From contig NZ_JAFFSU010000011.1 of assembly GCF_017948455.1 (NCBI RefSeq), positions 124,001 to 188,000 of the forward strand: a DNA stretch of 64,000 nt, given 5' to 3'. A program made the position numbers and the translations under genes. The stretch comes from Streptomyces sp. GESEQ-4. GTDB lineage: Bacteria > Actinomycetota > Actinomycetes > Streptomycetales > Streptomycetaceae. This document shows positions 11,629-18,934 of this stretch, piece by piece. Under the pieces are notes generated by a model. It was not told where the DNA came from and searched no databases. It saw only the letters and a program-made list of their open reading frames with translations. Positions within the stretch are counted from its first letter, which is position 1, and each line of letters opens with the position of its first letter.

Positions 11629-14193
11629 CTATTCGGTCGCGATGGCGTTCAGGACGTTCATGCGGCCTGCCCGGAACGCCGGGATGAGGGCGGCGAAGAG
11701 GCCGACGAAGGCCGAGCCGATGAACACGCCGCCGATCGTCACCCAGGGGATCTCCAGGACGTTGAGGCCCTCCAGGGCGAGGAGCTTCTGGGCGGTGGCG
11801 CCCCAGCCCATGCCCAGGCCGAGCCCCAGCAGCGCGCCGAACAGGGCGATGACCACCGACTCCATGCGGATCATCCGGCGCAGCTGGCGCCGCGAGAGGC
11901 CGATCGCCCGCATCAGGCCGATCTCCCGCGTCCGTTCCACCACCGAGAGGGCCAGGGTGTTCACGACACCCAGCACCGCCACGATGATCGCCAGGGCGAG
12001 CAGGCCGTAGACCATGTTCAGGAGCTGACCGACCTGGTCCTTCAGTTCCTGCTTGTAGTCGGTCTGGTCGCGGACCTGGTACTGCGGGTACGGCTCCAGC
12101 GCCGTCTTCAGAGCGGCGTACGCCTGGTCCTGCTGCCCGTCCTTGGCCTTGGCGAACATGATCTCGTTCGGCGGGATCTTGTCGGCGGGCACGTACTTCC
12201 GCATCGTCTCGATGCTGGTGTAGAGCGCGCCCTGGTCGATGGCGGTGTCGTCGTCGGTGATGGCGGCGACCTTGAGCTTCGCCGTCTCGCCGCCCTTGAA
12301 GGCGACGGTGATGGTGTCACCGACGCGGACGCCGTGCTTCTTGGCGTAGTCGGTGCCGACCGACATGGCGTCCTTGCCGTACGCGGCCGGCAGGCTGCCC
12401 GCCGTGGTGGCGCGGCGCAGGTCCTCCGCGTACGTCGGGTCGGCGGCGGTGAGGCTGGTGTCGTCCGTCTTGCCGTCCGGGGAGGTCAGCTTGGCTTCGA
12501 CGTCCTTGTAGGAGGTGACGTGGGCCAGGCCCGGGCTCTGCTCCATCGCCTTCTGGGCCTGCGGCACGATCCGCTGGTTGCCCTGGACGATGAAGTCCGC
12601 GCCGACCGACTTGTCGAGCTCGCTGGTGGCCGAGGCGACCATCGAGGAGCCGACGACCGACAGACAGGCGACGAGTGCGAGGCCGATCATCAGGGCCGCG
12701 GCGGTGGCGCCGGTGCGGCGCGGGTTGCGCAGCGCGTTGCGCTCGGCCATGCGGCCGACGGGACCGAAGGCCCGCAGCAGCACCGCGCTGATCACCCGGA
12801 CGACCGCGCCCGCCAGCAGCGGGCCGATGACGACGAAGCCGATGAGGGAGAGGACGATCCCCGCGCCCAGCATCAGCGCGCCCTCGCTCGCCTTGTCCGC
12901 GCTCGCCGCGGTGAAGAGGGCGAACCCGCCGGCACCCGTGAGCACCGTGCCGATCACGCCGCGGATCCAGCCCGCCTTGACGTCGGCCGGCGTACCGGCG
13001 TCGCGCAGTGCGGCCATCGGGGAGACCTTGCCGGCGCGGCGGGCCGGCAGATAGGCGGCGAGGACGGTGACGACGACACCGAGGATCACTCCGGCGACCG
13101 GGGTGCTGACCTTGATGGTGAGGTCGTCGGTGGAGAGGTTCATCCCGGCCATCGACATGAGCTTCATCAGGCCGATCGCGATACCGACCCCGGCGGCGAC
13201 GCCGAGGAGGGAGCCCACGACACCCAGGAACAGCGCCTCGACCAGCACGGAGCGGTTGACCTGCCTGCGGGACGAACCGATCGCCCGCATCAGGCCGATC
13301 TCGCGGGTGCGCTGGGCGACCAGCATCGAGAAGGTGTTGATGATCAGGAAGATGCCGACGAGGAAGGCGATCCCGGCGAAGCCGAGCATGGCGTACTTGA
13401 TGACGTCCATGAACTCGCCGACGTCCTTGCGGTTCTCGTCCGAGGTCTCCTGCTGCGTCTGGATCTTGAATGTGCCGTCCAGGGCCTGCGCGACGTTCTG
13501 CTTGAGCTGCGTGTCGGAGACGCCCGCCGCGGCGGTGACGTTGAACTGCGTGAACCGCCCGGTGGAGCCGAGGAGTTCGCGCTGGGCGGTGTCGGTGTCG
13601 AAGTAGACGACGGAGGCGCCGGGGTTGGTCACCTTGAAGGTGGCGATGCCGACGATCTTCGCGGTGAAGTCACCGGTCTGCGCGATGGTGCGCAGTTCGT
13701 CGCCCAGCTTCAGGTCGTGCTTGTCGGCGGTGTCGGCGTCGACCATCACCTCGGTCGGCCCGCGCGGGGCGTGTCCGGAGGTGATCTCCATGGAACGCAG
13801 GTCGTTCTTGGTCCAGTTGCCGGCGATGGTGGGCGCGCCGGTCGTCGACCCCATGTTCTTGTTGTCGCTGTTGACGACGGTCACGTTCATCGAACTGACC
13901 GCGCCCTCGGCCGACTTGACGCCCTCGGCCTGCTGGGCCCGCGCCAGCAGCGAGGCGGGCAGCGACTCCGGGACGCCGTTCTGCGGGGCCTCGTCGGTCT
14001 TGGCCTCCTTCGGGGAGACCGTCACGTCGGAGGACGTCGTCGCGAAGAGCTTGTCGAACGTCGTGTTCATGGTGTCGGTGAACACGAGCGTGCCGCACAC
14101 GAACGCCACCGACAGCAGCACCGCGACCGCGGAGAGGGCCATGCGGCCCTTGTGCGCGAAGAAGTTGCGCATCGAGGTCTTCAGGACGGTCAT
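11629..14193 (-). CDS. ABC transporter permease, duplicated FtsX/MacB type
   Basis: Membrane subunit of 854 residues with the FtsX (MacB-like) permease module twice. An N-terminal membrane anchor (GRMALSAVAVLLSVAFVCG) is followed by an extracytoplasmic domain. The first three-helix permease block follows (FAGIAFLVGIFLIINTFSM, then VVGSLLGVAAGVGIAIGLM). A second extracytoplasmic domain and a second block come next (YGLLALAIIVAVLGVVNTL). Both blocks carry the conserved TREIGLMRAIGxSRRQ loop. Such exporters move lipids, peptides or drugs, or transmit force to cell-wall enzymes; the substrate here is unknown. The start overlaps the ATPase gene stop by four bases. Confidence 0.93.
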   Translation of the reverse strand: MTVLKTSMRNFFAHKGRMALSAVAVLLSVAFVCGTLVFTDTMNTTFDKLFATTSSDVTVSPKEAKTDEAPQNGVPESLPASLLARAQQAEGVKSAEGAVSSMNVTVVNSDNKNMGSTTGAPTIAGNWTKNDLRSMEITSGHAPRGPTEVMVDADTADKHDLKLGDELRTIAQTGDFTAKIVGIATFKVTNPGASVVYFDTDTAQRELLGSTGRFTQFNVTAAAGVSDTQLKQNVAQALDGTFKIQTQQETSDENRKDVGEFMDVIKYAMLGFAGIAFLVGIFLIINTFSMLVAQRTREIGLMRAIGSSRRQVNRSVLVEALFLGVVGSLLGVAAGVGIAIGLMKLMSMAGMNLSTDDLTIKVSTPVAGVILGVVVTVLAAYLPARRAGKVSPMAALRDAGTPADVKAGWIRGVIGTVLTGAGGFALFTAASADKASEGALMLGAGIVLSLIGFVVIGPLLAGAVVRVISAVLLRAFGPVGRMAERNALRNPRRTGATAAALMIGLALVACLSVVGSSMVASATSELDKSVGADFIVQGNQRIVPQAQKAMEQSPGLAHVTSYKDVEAKLTSPDGKTDDTSLTAADPTYAEDLRRATTAGSLPAAYGKDAMSVGTDYAKKHGVRVGDTITVAFKGGETAKLKVAAITDDDTAIDQGALYTSIETMRKYVPADKIPPNEIMFAKAKDGQQDQAYAALKTALEPYPQYQVRDQTDYKQELKDQVGQLLNMVYGLLALAIIVAVLGVVNTLALSVVERTREIGLMRAIGLSRRQLRRMIRMESVVIALFGALLGLGLGMGWGATAQKLLALEGLNVLEIPWVTIGGVFIGSAFVGLFAALIPAFRAGRMNVLNAIATE

Positions 14194-14978
14194 GACGTAC
14201 GTCCCCGGGCGTCGAAGTCCTTCATCCGGTCGAGGACGGCCTCGGCGGTCGGCTTGTACATCTCGTCGACGATGCGCCCGTCGGCGAGGTACAGCACGCG
14301 GTCGGAGTACGAGGCGGCCACCGGGTCGTGGGTGACGATCACGATGGTCTGCCCCAGCTCGTCCACGGACCGCCGCAGGAACCCGAGCACCTCGGCGCCG
14401 GCCCGCGAGTCCAGGTTCCCGGTCGGCTCGTCACCGAAGATGATCTCCGGCCGGGCGGCCAACGCGCGGGCCACGGCGACACGTTGCTGCTGCCCGCCGG
14501 ACAGCTGCGTCGGCCGGTGCTTGAGCCGGTCACTCAGCCCCACGGTGTCGACGACCCGCCCCAGCCACGCCTTGTCGGGCTTCCGCCCGGCGATGTCCAT
14601 GGGCAGCGTGATGTTCTCTATCGCGTTGAGCGTCGGCAGCAGGTTGAACGCCTGGAAGATGAACCCGATCCGGTCCCGGCGCAGCTGCGTGAGCTTCTTG
14701 TCCTTCAGCCCGGTGATCTCGGTGTCGTCGAGGTGGATCTGCCCGGACGTCACAGTGTCGAGCCCGGCGAGGCAGTGCATCAGGGTGGACTTGCCGGACC
14801 CCGAAGGGCCCATGATCGCGGTGAACTGCCCGCGAGCGATGTCCACGTCCACGTGGTCCAGGGCGACGACGCGGGTCTCACCGGACCCGTACGCCTTGAC
14901 GACCTGCCGCGCCCGCGCGGCAACGGCCGTACGCCCTCCAGTACCCCCGTGCCTGGGAATGGTCACAGCCGATGTCAC
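14190..14978 (-). CDS. ABC transporter ATP-binding protein, LolD/MacB type
   Basis: Nucleotide-binding subunit of 262 residues driving the FtsX-type permease encoded immediately downstream. It has Walker A MGPSGSGKSTLMHC, the Q-loop FIFQAFNLLP, the signature LSGGQQQRVAVARAL, Walker B IIFGDEPTGNLD, and the H-switch TIVIVTHDP. The subfamily marker ALDHVDVDIARGQF fits the LolD/MacB group. The C-terminal stop overlaps the permease start. An unusually long upstream region (14979-15422) separates it from the divergent MFS gene. Confidence 0.95.
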   Translation of the reverse strand: MTSAVTIPRHGGTGGRTAVAARARQVVKAYGSGETRVVALDHVDVDIARGQFTAIMGPSGSGKSTLMHCLAGLDTVTSGQIHLDDTEITGLKDKKLTQLRRDRIGFIFQAFNLLPTLNAIENITLPMDIAGRKPDKAWLGRVVDTVGLSDRLKHRPTQLSGGQQQRVAVARALAARPEIIFGDEPTGNLDSRAGAEVLGFLRRSVDELGQTIVIVTHDPVAASYSDRVLYLADGRIVDEMYKPTAEAVLDRMKDFDARGRTS

Positions 14979-15422
14979 GGTATGTCTCCTATGTCGGTCA
15001 GCAGATGAAACGTGTTGGTTCAGCGGAACCGTGCGTTGGTGCGGTGGTGCGCTCGTGCGTGAGATTCGGTACTCGGTACGCCCATGAGTCTGGTCGCGGC
15101 AGGGGGTCCTGCGCGCTGGTGCCCGACCCCGTCTTTTCCTGGGGAAAACCCCACCCCCGCGGGTTCGGTACGGCGCCCCCCTCGGCGTAAAGCCAGGTTA
15201 AGGACGACCCCGTACCCGTCACGTCCTCCAGGGGTACGAACCCTCCCCGAGCCCTAGTACGGAGGGACCCCTAGGGGCAGTCCACCCATCGGTGGAGCGC
15301 GCCTCAGGGTTCTCTCCACCCTCGGACGCACTCAGCCTCCACCCTCCCGCGACGTGAGGCTCAAGTGCGATGCTGGCGCGCGGAAGATAGATGCAAGGGG
15401 AATGCATGGGGAAGGAAGCCCG
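14979..15422. other. divergent intergenic region, ABC operon / MFS gene
   Basis: 444 bases with no convincing gene. It must hold promoters for both the leftward ABC operon and the rightward MFS gene. The only marked structure is a perfect palindrome CCCCTAGGGG at 15268-15277, about 150 bases before the MFS start, a possible operator. I could not assign -35/-10 hexamers with confidence. Confidence 0.5.
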
Positions 15423-16922
15423 GTGGGCAGTACGAGACCCGCGATAGGCGACACCGCACAGCGCACCGGAACCGAGAAGCGGGGAGCCGTCGTAGCGGCC
15501 CTCATGCTCGCGATGGCGCTGGCGGCCCTGGACTCCACCATCATCTCCACGGCCGTACCGCAGATCGTCGGCGACCTCGGCGGCTTCTCCGTCTTCTCCT
15601 GGCTCTTCTCCGGCTACCTCCTGGCCGTGACCGTCACCCTCCCCCTCTACGGCAAGCTCTCCGACACCTTCGGCCGCAAACCGGTACTGATCGCGGGCGC
15701 GGTGCTGTTCCTGCTGGGCTCGCTGCTGTGCGCGGTGGCCTGGAACATGGGGGCGCTGATCGCGTTCCGGATCGTGCAGGGCCTGGGCGGCGGGGCCCTC
15801 CAGGGCACGGTCCAGACGCTGGCAGCCGACATGTACCCACTGAAGGAACGCCCGAAAATCCAGTCCAAGCTGTCGACGGTGTGGGCGGTGTCGGCGGTCG
15901 CCGGACCGGGTATCGGCGGGATCCTGGCGGCGTACGCGGACTGGCGCTGGATCTTCCTGATCAACCTGCCGATCGGCGCGGTCGCACTGTGGCTGATCGT
16001 CCGGTACCTCCACGAACCCGAACGCGAACGCGCCGCACGCGCGCGTGTCGACTGGGCCGGCGCACTCGCGGTGTTCGCCTGCGGCGGCGTACTGCTGACG
16101 GCACTGGTGCAGGGCGGCGTGGCGTGGCCCTGGCTGTCCGCACCATCCCTGGCGTTGTTCGGTACGGGACTCGCGCTCGTCGCGGTCGTGGTGATCGTCG
16201 AGCGGAGAGCCCGCGATCCGATCATCCCCGGGTGGGTATGGCGGCGCCGCACGATCGCGGCGGTGAACCTGGCACTGGGCGCCCTCGGCCTGCTGATGGT
16301 GGCACCGACGGTGTTCCTGCCGACGTACGCCCAATCAGTCCTCGGCCTGGCCCCGGTGGCCGCCGGCTTCGTCCTGTCCGTCTGGACCCTGAGCTGGCCG
16401 ATCTCGGCGGCATGCAGCCAGCACGTGTACCGGCGCATCGGCTTCCGCAACACGGCGATGCTGGGAGCGGGATCGGCGTCTTTGCTCCTGCTGGCGTTCC
16501 CCTTCCTCCCCTACCCGGGCCAGGCCTGGCAACCGGCCCTGCTGATGCTGCTGTTGGGCGCGGCCCTCGGCCTCTTCCAACTCCCGCTGCTCGTAGGCGT
16601 GCAATCGACGGTCGGCTGGGAGGAACGCGGCACGACGACCGCCTCGGTCCTCTTCTGCCGCCAAACCGGCCAGACGATCGGCGCGGCGGTCTTCGGCGCG
16701 GTGGCCAACAGCGTGCTGGCCGCACGGCTGGGCGGCGCGAGCGACCTGGACTCGGTGACACGGGCGCTGGACGCGGGCGCCGCGTCGGAATCGGTACGGC
16801 GGGCGATCGCGGACGCGGTGCACGCGGTGTACTTGGGGGCGGCGGGGGCGGCGGCGCTGGCGTTCGTGGTGCTGTTGTTGATGGCGCCGAGGCGGTTTCC
16901 GGTACTCAAGGAGGAAAGGTGA
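15423..16922 (+). CDS. MFS drug exporter, DHA2 (EmrB/QacA) type
   Basis: Proton-driven multidrug exporter of about 499 residues with 14 or so hydrophobic segments. Motif D1/C-like ALDSTIISTAVPQIVGDLG opens the first helix pair. The cytosolic loop GKLSDTFGRKPV is MFS motif A. Motif C appears as AGPGIGGILA. The start is ambiguous: GTG 15423 is preceded by GGAAGGAAG at good spacing, ATG 15402 by AGGGGA, and 15354 is a third in-frame start; the membrane part is the same in all. The last bases overlap the next gene (GTGA), so the two products are probably made together. Confidence 0.9.
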   Translation: MGSTRPAIGDTAQRTGTEKRGAVVAALMLAMALAALDSTIISTAVPQIVGDLGGFSVFSWLFSGYLLAVTVTLPLYGKLSDTFGRKPVLIAGAVLFLLGSLLCAVAWNMGALIAFRIVQGLGGGALQGTVQTLAADMYPLKERPKIQSKLSTVWAVSAVAGPGIGGILAAYADWRWIFLINLPIGAVALWLIVRYLHEPERERAARARVDWAGALAVFACGGVLLTALVQGGVAWPWLSAPSLALFGTGLALVAVVVIVERRARDPIIPGWVWRRRTIAAVNLALGALGLLMVAPTVFLPTYAQSVLGLAPVAAGFVLSVWTLSWPISAACSQHVYRRIGFRNTAMLGAGSASLLLLAFPFLPYPGQAWQPALLMLLLGAALGLFQLPLLVGVQSTVGWEERGTTTASVLFCRQTGQTIGAAVFGAVANSVLAARLGGASDLDSVTRALDAGAASESVRRAIADAVHAVYLGAAGAAALAFVVLLLMAPRRFPVLKEER

Positions 16923-17416
16923 GGCCCACCGTGAGGCTGGAACGGCTGCGCGCTGACCACGCGCGCGTGCTGCTCGCTTTCGAGCGGGAGAACAGGGAGT
17001 ACTTCGCCCGCTCGATACCGGATCGCGGGGACGCGTACTTCGCCGACTTCGCCGCCGTGCACGAGGCGCGGCTCGCCGAACAGGACGCCGGGGTCTGCCA
17101 CTTCCACGTCATCGTCGATGACGAAGGGCGTCTGATCGGGCGCGTCAATCTGATCGACGTCGAGGACGGCTCGGCGGAACTCGGCTACCGCGTCGGCGAA
17201 CACGCGGCAGGCAAGGGCGTCGCCACGGAGGCGGTCGCCGAGATGTGCCGGGTTGCCGGTACGACGTACGGCCTGACATCCCTGATCGCCGTCACCACCC
17301 TGGACAACCGAGCCTCCCGGGCCGTCCTGGAACGGAACGCCTTCACCGCCGTAGAAGACATCACCATCGACGACCGCCCCGGCATCCGCTATCGCCGCTC
17401 ACATCTCGGGCACTGA
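16919..17416 (+). CDS. GNAT acetyltransferase, RimJ/RimL type, coupled to MFS gene
   Basis: A 165-residue acetyltransferase. Typical elements are VRLERLRADHARVLLAFE, ELGYRVGEHAAGKGVATEA (acetyl-CoA site), and AVTTLDNRASRAVLERNAF, the C-terminal half of the RimJ-like fold. It starts with GTG inside the stop codon of the MFS gene, with AAGGAGG just upstream. Pairing of an exporter with an acetyltransferase suggests a two-part resistance or detoxification function, which is inference. The 3' end overlaps a small convergent ORF. Confidence 0.88.
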   Translation: MRPTVRLERLRADHARVLLAFERENREYFARSIPDRGDAYFADFAAVHEARLAEQDAGVCHFHVIVDDEGRLIGRVNLIDVEDGSAELGYRVGEHAAGKGVATEAVAEMCRVAGTTYGLTSLIAVTTLDNRASRAVLERNAFTAVEDITIDDRPGIRYRRSHLGH

Positions 17417-17574
17417 CAGGGCGGGAAGCGGCCGGCGAGGTCAATTGGGGCGTCCTTCCGAGACGGCTGGTACGTCACTTCCGGCCCCCAGGTCCGCCCA
17501 CCATCCCGGGACACCCGCAGAGTCATCGACGCCCCGATGAGCCCCTTCTCCTTCTCCTCATCCCACTGCTCCAT
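17389..17574 (-). CDS. small cysteine-containing protein next to the Xre/DUF397 pair
   Basis: Predicted 61-residue product starting MEQWDEEKEKGLIGAS, with a central RVSRDGGRTWGPEV stretch and a C-terminal PPCQCPRCERR. The C-x-C-x-x-C arrangement could bind zinc. Codon use has strong G/C at third positions and GAAGGG precedes the ATG, so I believe it is real. I do not know the function. It is divergent from the xre gene and its end overlaps the GNAT gene by 28 bases. Confidence 0.5.
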   Translation of the reverse strand: MEQWDEEKEKGLIGASMTLRVSRDGGRTWGPEVTYQPSRKDAPIDLAGRFPPCQCPRCERR

Positions 17575-17613
17575 GCCAACGCCCTTCACTTTGCGTGTTG
17601 TTACATGCACAGA

Positions 17614-17623
17614 GTGACGTCAC
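17614..17623. promoter_or_regulatory. palindrome GTGACGTCAC, possible Xre operator
   Basis: Perfect ten-base palindrome between the divergent small ORF and the xre gene, about 28 bases before the earlier GTG start. Position and symmetry suit an autoregulatory site; no further evidence. Confidence 0.35.
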
Positions 17624-17651
17624 CGTGGGTACGCTCGGAAGGTAGCTGAGC

Positions 17652-18527
17652 GTGACAACGAGGTCCGCACGGAGGGGTTGTGAACAGGTGGCGATCGAGG
17701 ACAATCCGCGGTCGAGGGAGCAGTACGGCGCGGAGCTGAAGCGGAGGCGTGAGGCGGCGGGGCTGACGCAGGAGGAGCTGAGCCAGCGTGCGGTGATGTC
17801 GCGCACGCACATCGCGCATATCGAGGCGGGGCGGCGAAGGCCGGATGTGGAGGATGCGCGGCGACTCGATCAAGTGCTGGGGGCGGATGGGTTCTTCGAG
17901 AACTTCCTGCCCATCCTGGACGGTCGCAAGGTAGCGGAACACTTCGAAGAGGCCTTGGAGTTCGAGGGCAAGGCAACTGAGATCCGGGAGTACGCCCCCA
18001 AGTTGGTGCCGGGCATCCTTCAGACTCCGGCGTATGCACGCGAGGTACTCAGCTCGGGTGCATCGCCCAAGAGCACCGAGGAACGTGACGAGCTCCTCGT
18101 CACACGTCTCGAACGGGCCCGCATCCTCGAGGACTTCCACTCGCCGAAGGTGTGGATGCTGCTCGACGAGGCGGTTCTACTGCGACCCGTCGGCAGCCCG
18201 GCTGTGATGTGCGAACAGCTCCGTCACATCGTGACTCTTGGCGAGAGTCACCGCATCCGGGTCCACGTCCTCCCTTTCTCGGTCGGCTACCACGCCCTGC
18301 TGGAGGGCTTCGTCTCCCTCATGTGGTTCGAGGACCTCCCACCCATCGCCTATGTGGAAGGCTTGAAGTCGGGCCGGGTATGGGAACTCCCGTCCGTGGT
18401 CCGCCAATGCCAGGTGGCCTACGATCATGCGCTGGGCGACGCGTTGTCGCACCGCCAGTCCCTGGCGCTGATCAGGTCGGTCGCGGAGGATTATGCGAAT
18501 GAAGCGCAACGAGCACAGCATCCCTGA
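17652..18527 (+). CDS. Xre-family helix-turn-helix regulator with DUF5753 domain
   Basis: DNA-binding protein of 291 residues. Residues 20-75 form the helix-turn-helix (LKRRREAAGLTQEELSQRA, SRTHIAHIEAGRRRPD), and the rest is the DUF5753 ligand/partner domain (LVPGILQTPAYAREVL; PFSVGYHALLEGFVSLMWF). In Streptomyces these form abundant pairs with DUF397 proteins, of which BldB-like and WhiJ-like developmental pairs are known. GTG 17688 is an equally good start (GGAGGGG ten bases before). The next gene begins inside its 3' end. Confidence 0.92.
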   Translation: MTTRSARRGCEQVAIEDNPRSREQYGAELKRRREAAGLTQEELSQRAVMSRTHIAHIEAGRRRPDVEDARRLDQVLGADGFFENFLPILDGRKVAEHFEEALEFEGKATEIREYAPKLVPGILQTPAYAREVLSSGASPKSTEERDELLVTRLERARILEDFHSPKVWMLLDEAVLLRPVGSPAVMCEQLRHIVTLGESHRIRVHVLPFSVGYHALLEGFVSLMWFEDLPPIAYVEGLKSGRVWELPSVVRQCQVAYDHALGDALSHRQSLALIRSVAEDYANEAQRAQHP

Positions 18528-18714
18528 CGCCTCTGTCCTGACCTCGTGGCGCAAGTCGACCTACAGCGGCGGCAGCAGCGGCGACTGCCTCGAAGTGAAC
18601 GACACCGCTCGCCCCGCCCACGTCCCCGTCCGCGACAGCAAGAACCCGACCGGCCTGGCTCTCCTCTTCTCGGCCCCCGCCTGGTCGGCATTCGTGACGT
18701 CCCTCGCCAAGTGA
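18499..18714 (+). CDS. DUF397 domain protein, partner of the Xre regulator
   Basis: A 71-residue protein with the DUF397 core: LTSWRKSTYSGGSSGDCLEV, VPVRDSKNPTGLALLFSA, WSAFVTSLAK. The start at 18499 has GGAGG nine bases upstream; an ATG at 18493 is too close to it. It overlaps the xre gene by 29 bases, so the two are co-translated. In known cases the small protein antagonises the DNA-binding partner, in a toxin-antitoxin-like manner. Confidence 0.92.
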   Translation: MKRNEHSIPDASVLTSWRKSTYSGGSSGDCLEVNDTARPAHVPVRDSKNPTGLALLFSAPAWSAFVTSLAK

Positions 18715-18934
18715 CCGTTGGGCCGCCCGCTTCTTGGCCAGTGTCGTGCTTCCGCGAGCCGAGTAAAGGGCGCTCCAACGGCCACGTACTGACAAAGGCT
18801 CAGGCTCACGTCCCCCGATCGGCAACCGCACAATTCCCCTAGGGAAGTCACCCCCCACCCCGGACCCCACCTTCAGGGTCCCGCCGTCCTCCCGAACGAC
18901 GCCCCGCGCCACCCCGTCCGCGTCTGCTGGAGGC

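Noticed and set aside
15365..16918. Long frame in front of the GNAT gene as a fusion protein
   Set aside because: It is out of frame with the MFS gene and is only its shadow; the real GNAT start is the GTG at 16919 with AAGGAGG upstream.
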